DNA of 22,419 nucleotides from JAIYDJ01 sp031398695 (GCA_031398695.1 JANNNU010000099.1:1-22419), one strand, 5' to 3'; positions 14,112 to 21,934 are shown, numbered from the stretch's first letter. Numbers and translations: made by a program. Notes: generated by a model from the sequence alone, not told the origin.

Positions 14112-14915
14112 TCAGCCCCCTGCCAGCCGTCTCAGCATCGCGTCCGTTGGAGCGGTCAGTTCTGCCACGGGTTCGGTGCTTGTGGTGGCGGTGATCTGCT
14201 CGGCGGGCTTGAGCGTGACGATGTGATAGCGGGCGATGGCCGTCTCGTCCTGCACCCGGAAGGCGCCATTGTCGGCAACCGATATAGAGATTCCGCCGCT
14301 CGAGGTCTGGAACCCGCCGCTGGCGGTGAAGTCGCGGTCGCTTTCGATCAGTTCTCGCGAAAAGATGATGCCGCGTACGAACAAAACGTCGCGACCGGCG
14401 GTTTCGGCGCGGCACGCGCCTGTCGCGATCGCCCGTTCGAAGCTGCTTTGCGGCACCAGTCGCTGCGCCACGTCCTCCATCCGCCAGATGGCCGTGCCAC
14501 CCGCCGAGACCGAGACGCCCTGTTGCGTCAGCACCGTCTCGGTGCGGGCCACGAGGGGCGGCAGTTGCACGCCAAAGGAGATCTGTCGCGACCGGGTGAT
14601 TTCTGGCAAGGGAGCCCATGCCACAAGGGGTTGTTCAGGCAGGGCGCACGCGGGCGCAACCTCATCCGCCGGGTTCTGCGGGTCGAGCGCGCTGCCCACC
14701 GGAAACTGCGGCCCGGTGATCGCGACGATGCGGTAAGCTGGGCCCTGCCGGTCGGCGACGGCCTCGCCCAGGGCCGCGGCGAAGGCACGACGCGCGGCGA
14801 TGTAGTCTGCCGTGGTTGCACCGGCACCGGTCACCAGGTCGGGTCCGGTCGGCACGCAGGCAGCCAGAGCCACAAGAAACAGCAGGGTTGCGGGCAAGGT
14901 GCGATGGCGGTTCAT
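14112..14915 (-). CDS. Predicted lipoprotein of unknown function
   Basis: This 267-aa protein has a lipoprotein signal with lipobox LAAC at Cys20 and Val at +2, consistent with outer-membrane sorting under the E. coli rule. The mature part is mixed alpha/beta with several repeated-looking beta patterns and two Cys (in PACALPEQ and ATGACRAE) that could pair in the periplasm. I recognise no domain. The ATG overlaps the upstream M23 peptidase stop (ATGA), so the two are probably translated together. It is the last gene of the four-gene exported-protein operon. Confidence 0.72.
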   Translation of the reverse strand: MNRHRTLPATLLFLVALAACVPTGPDLVTGAGATTADYIAARRAFAAALGEAVADRQGPAYRIVAITGPQFPVGSALDPQNPADEVAPACALPEQPLVAWAPLPEITRSRQISFGVQLPPLVARTETVLTQQGVSVSAGGTAIWRMEDVAQRLVPQSSFERAIATGACRAETAGRDVLFVRGIIFSRELIESDRDFTASGGFQTSSGGISISVADNGAFRVQDETAIARYHIVTLKPAEQITATTSTEPVAELTAPTDAMLRRLAGG

Positions 14916-16906
14916 GGCTGTGCGATCTTTGCGATGTCGACAAGACGCGACCGCAGATCCGTCACCAGTTCGGTAAGCTGCGCATTGGCACGCTTTGCCG
15001 TTTCGGTCTCGGTCTCGAGCGTGGCCAGCCTGGTTTCCAGTGCGGTGATCTGCGCGGCAAGGTCCGGCGCGGGCCCCGCCGCGGGATTGGGTTCCGGCGT
15101 CGTGACATCGCTGGCGACCACATCCGACCCGTCAATGGCACAATCGGCGCGGTACGCATCAAGCCCCTTGAACGTCTCTTTCATCACGTCGCCGCCAAAG
15201 GAGATGCCGCGATCAAAGATGTCGCGCGAGATCAGGGGGGGCCGTCCGGCCTCGTGATGGAACATGACTTGCCCGAGCGCCCAGCGTTTGGCCGCGTCGG
15301 TTAGATCAAGCGGCACATCCAGCCCCACCGCCTGCCCGAAATAGCGCGCGGAAAGGCCGGTGTAGGCGTTCGTGTAGGCGGCCAGCGCCGCGGCCGAAGC
15401 GTCGTCTCCGGCAATGCCGCGCGCAATCTGGCGGAAGGTCGGTTGCGCCACCGGCTCGCCCGCTTCGCCAAAGCCCTTGCGCACCAAAAGCCAGTACCAC
15501 CAGATGCCCACACCAGCCTCGTCGGTATCGAATGCGGGAAGAAAGCCGCCGAAGCTGTCGCGTCCCATGTCCATCGGTCGCCCCGACGCATCAAGCCGCA
15601 GGCCGGGCCAGTCGCGGATATAGGGCAACCAGCTTTCGAACGGCACGAACATGGTGATCGCGCCCCAGTTGCGGGTCTTTTCGGTCAGCGACTGCCGCTG
15701 CGCCGGGTCTGGTCCGCAACCGGGTTCGGATACCACCGCCTGACCCTTCTGCCGCAAAAAGTCGAAGGTCAGCGTCTGCGCCGCACGGCCGACCGTGTCG
15801 CAGGCGGCGTTGCGCTGCGGTGCGTCGCCGGTCAGTTCGACCTTGCGTCCCTCGGCAAGGATCGGGCCTGACACGTCAAAGGCCTCGGGCGGGCACTGGC
15901 TGCTGAACACCCGCGCCTTTCCGACATAGCGGTTGCCGTCCTTGCGGCCGTTGAACAGCACATCGCCCGCCTCGACGATCCCGGCCAGCGCGGGACGCGG
16001 CGTCATGTAGACGATGGTGCGCCGGTCGCCGTCGGCAAGCAGCCCCATCTCTGACCCGTTGTGATCCCAGAACGACACCAGCTTGTCCGTTCCAAGGGCC
16101 GGCTCGTCCACGACCGTCAAGGGCGTTGCCGCCGCACCGTCGCAGCGCTGCCCGCCCCCCACCACGTCGTAGGGTTTGCCATGCAGGCGGCTGTAGGCTT
16201 CGGCCAGATCGCAGTACAGCGGGACCGGAACGATGCCGCGACCGGGTATGTTCACCCAGTGTTCGATATGCAGATGGAAGGTGGTGGCGGTACCGCCGAA
16301 ATCATTGTCCATGAAGCCGAGGACATCGCCCTTGGCGACCCGGTCACCGACTTTGACCTCCAGCCGCACCATGTCCAGGTGAAGATACTGGTATTTGCGG
16401 CCATCGCCGATACGCAGGGTCACGACAAAACTCGAGATGTTTGCGATGGTTCCGGCTTCTGCCGCAACGACCGGGATCACCTTGCGCTCGCCGCTCACGA
16501 TGCGCTTGCCGGTGTCAGACGTGCCGCCGCGCAGGTCGATGCCCTGATGCACGGTGTTGACCACGCACCCGAGCGGGATCACTTGCCTGGGACCGCGAGT
16601 TTCGCACAGCGTGTCCTGCCAGTTCTCGTCATAATTCGAGGCATCGCACTGGTCGCCGCCGCCAAATCCTCCGCCGCCGGGGCTGTGGACCTGCGAGTTC
16701 GCCGTTGCGGGAAACGCCTTGGGGATCGGGAACAGCATGTCGGGCGCGCGCAGGGTGAAATCGGCAGCACCTGTTCCGGCGGCGACCTTGCCGGGGCGTT
16801 CGATGGTGAACCGGGGGTTTCCGATGGTCTGGGCCAAAGGCGCGGCCAGCAAGCCCGACACCACGAACGCCAATGCCGCGAGGGCGGGAAGGGTGAAATG
16901 TGTCAT
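14912..16906 (-). CDS. Large secreted M23 (LytM-type) peptidase with unknown C-terminal half and coiled coil
   Basis: M23 enzymes are zinc endopeptidases that cut peptidoglycan cross-links. The 664-aa protein has a signal peptide ending near APLAQ. The M23 core lies at about residues 110-220 and has the metal motif HQGID (His120, Asp124), the YLHLD strand and the catalytic HLH (His211, His213). Residues 230-600 are not recognised. They are rich in Trp and Tyr, and segments such as NWGAITMF and WALGQVMFHHEAG might belong to a second wall-acting or binding domain. Residues about 617-660 form a coiled coil. Several Cys suggest disulphides. The start ATG overlaps the upstream gene stop as ATGA. 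The frame is open further upstream but only this ATG gives a signal peptide. It may be a T2SS substrate. Confidence 0.85.
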   Translation of the reverse strand: MTHFTLPALAALAFVVSGLLAAPLAQTIGNPRFTIERPGKVAAGTGAADFTLRAPDMLFPIPKAFPATANSQVHSPGGGGFGGGDQCDASNYDENWQDTLCETRGPRQVIPLGCVVNTVHQGIDLRGGTSDTGKRIVSGERKVIPVVAAEAGTIANISSFVVTLRIGDGRKYQYLHLDMVRLEVKVGDRVAKGDVLGFMDNDFGGTATTFHLHIEHWVNIPGRGIVPVPLYCDLAEAYSRLHGKPYDVVGGGQRCDGAAATPLTVVDEPALGTDKLVSFWDHNGSEMGLLADGDRRTIVYMTPRPALAGIVEAGDVLFNGRKDGNRYVGKARVFSSQCPPEAFDVSGPILAEGRKVELTGDAPQRNAACDTVGRAAQTLTFDFLRQKGQAVVSEPGCGPDPAQRQSLTEKTRNWGAITMFVPFESWLPYIRDWPGLRLDASGRPMDMGRDSFGGFLPAFDTDEAGVGIWWYWLLVRKGFGEAGEPVAQPTFRQIARGIAGDDASAAALAAYTNAYTGLSARYFGQAVGLDVPLDLTDAAKRWALGQVMFHHEAGRPPLISRDIFDRGISFGGDVMKETFKGLDAYRADCAIDGSDVVASDVTTPEPNPAAGPAPDLAAQITALETRLATLETETETAKRANAQLTELVTDLRSRLVDIAKIAQP

Positions 16907-17589
16907 GGCGCGGTCAAGTCCTTGGGATCGCGGCGCAGGCATTGCGCATCGGCGTTGCAGACGAGGAAAGCGGACAACAGGCGTTCGGCCTCTTCTTCGG
17001 AGATGCAGGACAGACCCTCGCCGTCTTCGACCGGACCGGTCTTGCATTCGAACTGCACCAGGTAATCGACCCCGGCAAACCCGAACTGAATGGCGGCCCC
17101 GGCATAATCCAAGGCAAACGGCGTGTAGTAGTCCACGGCCGGAACCGACGCAGTCGCCTCGAGTTCCGCCGGGGTGCCGTGCACCACGTTGGTGCCTTCC
17201 ACGGTCATCCGGAAGCGTTCGAAATCGAGCGTCGCAAAGTAGCCCGCCTCATCGAACAGGATCGAGGCACCCTCGGCCTCGCCTTCGAAGCCGCGCGATG
17301 TTCCGGCGAAGGGGATCGCGTTGCGCTCCAGCTCTTCGAACAGGCCGCCGGGGACGAATACGGGTATCGAGCTGGCGAATTCGTCGCGGCGCTCGCTGGT
17401 GCCGGGAAACGCAACCGGGGCGTCGCCGTCCGTGGCGGTCGCGCTGGGTTCGAACAGTTGCTCGACCCGAGCAGTGTCCGTCATGGCGGTGCGCGGCGCG
17501 CCAACCGACACACTTTCCTGAGCCGCCGCCGATCCGGCGATCAGCGTTGCGAGAAGCGGCAGGATGAGGAGTATCGTCTTGACCTGCAT
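16903..17589 (-). CDS. Secreted protein of unknown function
   Basis: This 228-aa protein has a clear signal peptide (KTILLILPLLATLIAG, cleavage after AAAQ or SAAA). The mature protein is acidic. Its C-terminus has four Cys (FECKTG, LSCISEEE, LVCNADAQCLRR), probably two disulphides. The middle reads as a beta-rich domain (ILFDEAGYFATLDFERFRM, then AIQFGFAGVDYLVQF). I recognise no family. The ATG at 17589 is 13 nt after the protease stop, with GGAA upstream, and its stop overlaps the M23 gene start. It could be an inhibitor, chaperone or partner for the flanking hydrolases, which is speculation from position. Confidence 0.72.
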   Translation of the reverse strand: MQVKTILLILPLLATLIAGSAAAQESVSVGAPRTAMTDTARVEQLFEPSATATDGDAPVAFPGTSERRDEFASSIPVFVPGGLFEELERNAIPFAGTSRGFEGEAEGASILFDEAGYFATLDFERFRMTVEGTNVVHGTPAELEATASVPAVDYYTPFALDYAGAAIQFGFAGVDYLVQFECKTGPVEDGEGLSCISEEEAERLLSAFLVCNADAQCLRRDPKDLTAP

Positions 17590-17602
17590 GGGATCATTTC
17601 CG

Positions 17603-19615
17603 TCACTGTTGCGGGCAGTCGGGGCAAAGCTCGGCGTCGATGCTGTCGAACGGGATGGTCTGGTTGGTCCAGGTGGCCCCCAGCACGTCGTAGTCGGCCA
17701 GGCGCTTGCCGCCGATCACGACCGCGTCGCAGGCGTCATCGGTGGCCACGCCGCTGCCGTTCAGATCGATCAGCGGCCAGGACGCCTCGTTTCGATCGGC
17801 CACGCCATCGCCATTCAGGTCTTCGGTCGCGATATTCGCCGACGTGACCGCCTCGACCAGCGGCTCGTCGGCTTCGGCGACGGCGTTTCCGCCGGGCATC
17901 AGGCCTTGCAGCTTGCGCCACTGCTCTTTGAAAAGCGCGACGTCGGCGGGTCCGACCTGTCCGTCGGCATCGAGATCGGCAAGAAAACGCAGCGCGTTCG
18001 GGTCATGCGCCACCAGCGTGTTCAGCGCGTCGATCCGCGGTGCTGCACCGCCTTCGGCGGGGCGTGCCCCGGTGCGGATCGCGCGGGCGATTTCGACATG
18101 GGTTATCGCCGGATCATAGGCGATCAGCAGCGTCGCCAGCGCCGTGACATGGGGTGCCGCCATCGACGTTCCATCATCGACCTTGATGCCACCGCCGACC
18201 GTGCTCTGGATGCCGGTTCCCGGCGCCGAGACATGGCCGCCCCGATTCGAAAATGGGGCTCGTGTGCCGCTGCGGTCTATCGCCTCGACCACGATCGCGT
18301 TATCGACCGGAAACCGTTCGTTGCGGTTTAGCGCGGCCCAGTTCAGCGGACTGGCCCATTGCGCATTCACGTCCAGCGCGACGGGCTGATCGAGGCCGGA
18401 ATCGTTGCCCGCCGCGGACACGAACAGGATGCCCCGTGCCGCCGCCAGCCCCAGCACCGATTGCACCATAATGCCGGTGTTGGAAATATCGTTGCGCAGG
18501 GAGGCAAAGCCCTGACCGCCGGGGTCGATGTTGAGAAACTTTTTCCAGTTGTACCCGAGGCTGACATTGACGACCCGCACGTCCGGCTCTTGCAGCAGCA
18601 TGATCAGCGTTGCCATGATGTCGCTTTGCAAGCCGATCACTTTCTCTTCGATGTTGCCTTCGACATGGTCGACCTGCTGGCGGGCGTGCGGCACCGCCAG
18701 GATCCGCGCCCAGGGAGATGCACCGTCGATGCCGCGTCCGTTGTCGAATGTGGCACCGATGATGCCCGCGACATGCGTGCCGTGCGAGTGAGGGCGATGC
18801 TCGACCCGCGGGAAGAGGTCGAAATCGAGATCGGCGTTCGTCTCGAAGCCGGCATCCAGCACGGCGACCTTGATTTCCGGGTCGCGGCTCTCGATCGCAA
18901 GCCGGTTTGCCACCAGACGCCATGCGGTCGGAAACCGCGCCGCCTTGAGCCCCCAGTTGCCGTCGCGCACGCCCGCAGATGCGGGATGGGCGAACGCGGG
19001 GACACAGGCGTCACGCACGCTCCAGTCCCACAGGTCAGGCCCGGTGGGCTGATCGTTCGGCGGCCTTGGGATTTTCTGGGTCGAGATGACAAGGTCCGGC
19101 ACGGCAGAGCGCACAAGCGGGTCGGCGCGCAGCCTCTGGATCAGCGGATCCACGAATACCTCGCCGATCTCGCCAATTTCTGTGCCGGTGTCTGTAGCGA
19201 TTTCTGGCACGATCGGTTCGACGATCAAGGTGCCGATCTGGCTGAGCTGTTCATTCTTCTGCGGCTCGTCCGCAACGCGCAGGCCGTGCGCGTCGAGCAC
19301 CTGCTGGATCTCGTCCAGATCAGCATCCGGCGCGAACTGGACCATGTAGGTGCTGAGACGGCGCACTGGAACCTGCGTTTGCGCTGCGTCGCCGGTGTCG
19401 ATCTGAACCTGTTTCAGATCGTCGTTCTGGTCCGTGTTCGTGATCTGCGGGCTGTCAGAGGCCAGGGCATTCGGCGGCACGCCATATGCACGCTCCAGCT
19501 TGGTGCCGAGTGCGTCATAGGGGTCAAGTGGCTCCGCAATCGCCGTATTCTCGCCAAGACAGATCACAAGAAACAGAGTTGCAAAGCCGAGCGTGCAAGG
19601 GTTAACGCCAAGCAT
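17603..19615 (-). CDS. Secreted subtilisin-family (S8) serine protease with C-terminal dockerin/EF-hand-like repeats
   Basis: This 670-aa protein has a signal peptide (cleavage after AIA near residue 27) and a pro-like region of about 190 residues. The S8 catalytic domain has Asp254 in VAVLDAGFE, His278 in HGTHVAGIIGA, the oxyanion Asn404 in SAAGNDSG and Ser484 in DGTSMAAPH, so it should be active. The C-terminus has DLDADGQVGPADV near residue 546, DLNGDGVADRNEA near 599 and DLNGSGVATDD near 616. These are calcium-loop repeats of dockerin/EF-hand type, followed by a CPDC pair near the end. Dockerin-like tails on single secreted enzymes occur in marine bacteria without cellulosomes. The first loop is followed by LFKEQW, as in type I dockerins. 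It heads the operon. The ATG at 19615 has only a weak ribosome-binding site. Confidence 0.92.
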   Translation of the reverse strand: MLGVNPCTLGFATLFLVICLGENTAIAEPLDPYDALGTKLERAYGVPPNALASDSPQITNTDQNDDLKQVQIDTGDAAQTQVPVRRLSTYMVQFAPDADLDEIQQVLDAHGLRVADEPQKNEQLSQIGTLIVEPIVPEIATDTGTEIGEIGEVFVDPLIQRLRADPLVRSAVPDLVISTQKIPRPPNDQPTGPDLWDWSVRDACVPAFAHPASAGVRDGNWGLKAARFPTAWRLVANRLAIESRDPEIKVAVLDAGFETNADLDFDLFPRVEHRPHSHGTHVAGIIGATFDNGRGIDGASPWARILAVPHARQQVDHVEGNIEEKVIGLQSDIMATLIMLLQEPDVRVVNVSLGYNWKKFLNIDPGGQGFASLRNDISNTGIMVQSVLGLAAARGILFVSAAGNDSGLDQPVALDVNAQWASPLNWAALNRNERFPVDNAIVVEAIDRSGTRAPFSNRGGHVSAPGTGIQSTVGGGIKVDDGTSMAAPHVTALATLLIAYDPAITHVEIARAIRTGARPAEGGAAPRIDALNTLVAHDPNALRFLADLDADGQVGPADVALFKEQWRKLQGLMPGGNAVAEADEPLVEAVTSANIATEDLNGDGVADRNEASWPLIDLNGSGVATDDACDAVVIGGKRLADYDVLGATWTNQTIPFDSIDAELCPDCPQQ

Positions 19616-19851
19616 GGTCCCAATCCGATGTAAGCTATTTAAATTTGGAATTGAATTACAACTTTGACGTTACAATCTCCGGGTGATTCGATCAATCCGG
19701 TCAATAGAGCGGTAGGCAGGCTTCCGGATGTGCGCCGCGGTAGATGGACGCCGGGCAACTCAGGTGCACGGTCGATAGGGGTCAGAAGCCGCGCGCTTCG
19801 TCCCAGCGCCGGTTCGGCAGCAGTTCGTGACGGACCCTGTTTTCGTCCGTG
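19616..19851. other. Non-coding region upstream of the protease, AT-rich next to the gene
   Basis: Bases 19625-19680 are clearly AT-rich against the GC-rich surroundings and directly precede the protease ATG. This is where its leftward promoter should be. I see TTGTAA-like and AATTTAAATAG-like tracts but no boxes at reliable spacing. Bases 19700-19851 are open in more than one frame but show no recognisable protein. The right limit is the putative IS left end. Confidence 0.35.
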
Positions 19852-19911
19852 TGAATAGCCCCTAGATTTGTAGATGCCTTGCTTGGTAATTTTTGAAGCA
19901 AGGCGGACCAG

Positions 19912-20190
19912 ATGTCCGCAAACAAATTCACAGACGAGGTCAAGCGCGATGCCGTAGCCCAAATCGAGGATCGGGGTTACCCGGTCCACGAGGTTGCCGA
20001 GCGGTTGGGCGTCAGCACCAAGTCGATCTACACGTGGCAGAAGCAGTTTTCGCGACCTGCGAAGATGATCCAGGAGGCCGATGCAAAGGCCGACGAGTTC
20101 CGTCGCCTCAAGCGCGATCTGGCGCGGGTCACGGAGGAGCGGGATATTCTAAAAAAGGCCACCGCATACTTTGCCAGGGAATCCCGGTGA
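19912..20190 (+). CDS. IS3-family transposase OrfA
   Basis: This 92-aa protein is a typical IS3 OrfA. The N-terminal helix-turn-helix at about residues 24-46 (VAERLGVSTKSIYTWQKQF) binds the IS ends, and a Leu-zipper-like helix (FRRLKRDLARVTEERDILKK) drives oligomerisation. The end DILKKATAYFARES is strongly typical of the family. The ATG is preceded by AAGGCGG. Normally a -1 frameshift joins OrfA to OrfB. Here the slippery site at 20151-20157 is present but orfB is cut off, so only OrfA or a useless short fusion can be made. Confidence 0.9.
   Translation: MSANKFTDEVKRDAVAQIEDRGYPVHEVAERLGVSTKSIYTWQKQFSRPAKMIQEADAKADEFRRLKRDLARVTEERDILKKATAYFARESR
20151..20157 (+). promoter_or_regulatory. Programmed -1 frameshift site A AAA AAG of the IS3 transposase
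   Basis: The heptamer A AAA AAG is in the correct phase for orfA (CTA AAA AAG). A -1 shift leads into the frame reading VKYAFIAAN, the usual start of IS3 OrfB. The site is intact although its downstream product is lost. Confidence 0.65.
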
Positions 20191-20216
20191 AGTATGCGTT
20201 CATCGCGGCGAACTGA
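20187..20216 (+). pseudogene. Truncated IS3 OrfB (DDE transposase) start
   Basis: After the GTG at 20187 the frame reads V-K-Y-A-F-I-A-A-N and then a stop. IS3 OrfB proteins commonly begin with a very similar (V/L)KYAFI sequence and then run for about 280 residues. Everything after these nine codons, including the whole DDE catalytic core, is absent. Confidence 0.7.
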
Positions 20217-20373
20217 CTATGGCGGCGTTTCTCTAGTTCAACGAACACCAAAGCTGTCGAAGAAATTGCAGCAAAAACAAATCCCAGTGAAGCCGATGCT
20301 TCCGCACGGAACCGAAACCCCCCGATTTGGGACATTTATGGGTCGTTTTTCAATGGATCTCGGGCCCCTTCAA
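20217..20373. other. Low-GC scar between the IS remnant and the HNH gene
   Basis: This stretch is visibly less GC-rich than its neighbours, near half GC by eye. It has no start codon with a ribosome-binding site and no complete gene. In the orfB frame it stays open and reads protein-like (KAVEEIAAKTNPSEADASA, then NPPIWDIYGSFFNGS), so it may be a fragment of a foreign gene. I do not recognise it. No terminator is evident. Confidence 0.4.
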
Positions 20374-20958
20374 TCAGGCGTCGAGTTCGGAATCCCAGTA
20401 GAGATAATCCATCCAACTGTCATGTAGGTAGTTGGGGGGAAAGCGGCGGCCATGCGCTTGCATTTCTTCCGCTGTCGGCTGGCGCGGCTTTTTCGCAAGC
20501 GACATGCCCGAGGCCCGCAAGGTCGTGGAACCCTTGCGCAGGTTGCAAGGGCTGCACGCCGCCACGACGTTTTCCCAGCTTGTGATGCCGCCGCGAGACC
20601 GGGGCAGCACGTGGTCAAACGTCAGGTCGCCCTTTGCCCCGCAATACTGGCAGCAGAATTCGTCGCGCAGAAAAAGATTGAAGCGTGTGAAGGCCACACG
20701 CTTCTGCGGTTTGACGTAATCTTTCAGAACCACGACCGAAGGTATTCGGAAGGTCTGGCGCTGGCTGTGCACCACCTCGTCATATTCGGCGACGATCGTC
20801 ACGCGGTCCAGAAAGGCCGCCTTGATCGCCTCTTGCCAGGGCCAGAGCGACAGCGGATAGTAGGACAACGGGCGATAGTCGGCGTTCAGCACCAGCGCGG
20901 GGTGATGCTTTAGCGCCGCAGGGTCGCGCACGAACTGTGTCCTGAAATCGCCGTCCAT
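20374..20958 (-). CDS. HNH endonuclease family protein
   Basis: This 194-aa protein has an N-terminal domain beginning MDGDF and containing HHPALVLNADYRPLSYYP, typical of HNH proteins widespread in Alphaproteobacteria. The HNH zinc-nuclease core is at about residues 102-145. It contains CQYCG (Cys103, Cys106), the catalytic FDHVLPRSRGG (His116), WENVV (Asn130) and CSPCNLRKG (Cys135, Cys138). The C-terminus ends PPNYLHDSWMDYLYWD. Its cellular role is not established; it is not obviously part of a restriction or phage unit here. The start at 20958 is preferred over one at 21021, because the promoter at 21030-21057 would put transcription start at about 21022 and the family usually begins at MDGDF. 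Confidence 0.9.
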   Translation of the reverse strand: MDGDFRTQFVRDPAALKHHPALVLNADYRPLSYYPLSLWPWQEAIKAAFLDRVTIVAEYDEVVHSQRQTFRIPSVVVLKDYVKPQKRVAFTRFNLFLRDEFCCQYCGAKGDLTFDHVLPRSRGGITSWENVVAACSPCNLRKGSTTLRASGMSLAKKPRQPTAEEMQAHGRRFPPNYLHDSWMDYLYWDSELDA

Positions 20959-21302
20959 CCTGAAAGACTCCGTCGCAGCACCGCTTGCCCGATGGCCCCG
21001 GAACGGCGAACCCCGTCCCATCGCCCGAAACTATATCTGGCGCGTCCGGCATGGCAAGCCCCCCCATGTGTAGTGGAACGCCGCACCCCCGTGCCTGCGC
21101 TGCTTCTGACATGTGCAGATGACGGCAAAATGACAAACCCACGCTGGCGGGGTCGCGGCGTGACGCTGATGGCGCATTGGCGGGCCGCAACCCCGGAGTT
21201 CCCCGGCAACGCGGCCCGGCAAGTTTCCGCCAAGCGGGCGCCACAGGGTATCTTCCCGCGGGGCACGCCGCTATCACGCGCCAAATCGCACGAGGAAGCC
21301 CC
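20959..21302. other. Divergent intergenic region between the HNH and lytic transglycosylase genes
   Basis: The 344 bp hold the HNH promoter at 21030-21057 and the HNH leader, in which CGATGG and CCATCG arms (around 20990-21022) could form a stem. No tRNA or CRISPR repeat is visible. A rightward frame stays open from 20992 to 21309 but shows no protein-like features. No convincing rightward promoter for the lytic transglycosylase could be placed. Confidence 0.5.
21030..21057 (-). promoter_or_regulatory. Sigma-70-type promoter of the HNH gene
   Basis: Read leftward, TTGCCA (21052-21057) and TATAGT (21030-21035) are separated by 16 bp. This is close to consensus and the best promoter in the window. 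It would give a leader of about 64 nt before the ATG at 20958. Confidence 0.55.
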
Positions 21303-21767
21303 ATGTTGACCCGCCGCAACGCCCTGTTTCTGACCGCTGCCGGGTTCCTGCTGTCCGCTTGCGCTGACAGAGCCCCCGACCCGGTGGTGGAACCTGCCAA
21401 CCTTTACAACGGCGAGTCGCCGGAAATGCGCGCGCTGATCCAGAAATACGCCGCGATCCACGACATCCCTCCCAGCCTGCTGCACCGCGTGATCCAGCGC
21501 GAAAGCACCTACAATGCGGCTGCCCGCAACGGCCCCTACTATGGCCTGATGCAGATCCATCCCGACACGGCGCGGGGCATGGGCTACACCGGCCCGGCGG
21601 AAGGTCTGCTCGATGCAGAGACGAACCTGACCTATGCCGGAAAATACCTCAAAGGCGCGTGGATCGTGTCGCGCGGCGATCAGGCGGCGGCGGTGATGTG
21701 GTATTCGAAAGGGTATTACTACGAGGCCAAGCGGCTGGGGCTGCTCGAGGAAACCGGCCTGATCTGA
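21303..21767 (+). CDS. Small lytic transglycosylase lipoprotein (SLT domain)
   Basis: Lytic transglycosylases cleave the glycan strands of peptidoglycan. This 154-aa protein has lipobox LSAC at Cys20 with Ala at +2, so it is probably outer-membrane anchored. A compact SLT fold follows, with catalytic Glu67 in VIQRESTYN, then GLMQIHPDTARGMGY and NLTYAGKYL, all standard motifs. The ATG at 21303 has AGGAAG about 5 nt upstream. It is similar in size to EmtA-like or short Slt proteins. It stands alone, with the divergent HNH gene on one side and convergent pgm on the other. Confidence 0.9.
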   Translation: MLTRRNALFLTAAGFLLSACADRAPDPVVEPANLYNGESPEMRALIQKYAAIHDIPPSLLHRVIQRESTYNAAARNGPYYGLMQIHPDTARGMGYTGPAEGLLDAETNLTYAGKYLKGAWIVSRGDQAAAVMWYSKGYYYEAKRLGLLEETGLI

Positions 21768-21782
21768 CCGATTACGCTTTCA

Positions 21783-21827
21783 TGAATGACCGTTCGTTTA
21801 ATTGCGGCTTAAACGAACAGCCATTCA
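21783..21827. terminator. Long AT-rich hairpin between convergent genes
   Basis: GTTCGTTTAA (21792-21801) and TTAAACGAAC (21809-21818) form a perfect 10-bp stem around a 7-nt loop. TGAATG (21783-21788) and CATTCA (21822-21827) extend it by 6 bp beyond a 3x3 internal loop. It lies between the lytic transglycosylase and pgm stops. A bidirectional terminator is likely, although there is no T run outside the stem. Confidence 0.5.
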
Positions 21828-21934
21828 CGATCAAGACAGGCACGCGGCAGTTTACCGTTACAACGAGCCGGCACGCGGAGCATCGGATTGGCAAAAGGCT
21901 GCACCGCCGGACGACAGCGGACCGTCAGATGCAA

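Larger units (their letters stand above)
19852..20216 (+). mobile_element. 5' remnant of an IS3-family insertion sequence
   Basis: The remnant begins at a candidate terminal repeat starting TGAATAGCCCCTAGA at 19852. It resembles the TGAA-x-CGCCCC ends I recall for some IS3-family elements. It then contains a complete orfA and only the first codons of orfB. No matching right end was found before the HNH gene, so the element is truncated and cannot move on its own. The exact breakpoint, near 20216, is estimated from where orfB homology stops. Confidence 0.7.

Noticed and set aside
11600..14619. Long leftward frames opposite the TPR and HupE 3 genes
   Set aside because: They are antisense to genes with clear membrane and TPR patterns and carry no recognisable domain of their own.
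18359..19633. 424-codon rightward frame opposite the S8 protease
   Set aside because: The protease strand carries the complete catalytic residues; the opposite frame has no family features.
20959..21021. Extension of the HNH protein to an ATG at 21021
   Set aside because: It would begin almost at the predicted transcription start. The family usually starts MDGDF, at 20958.
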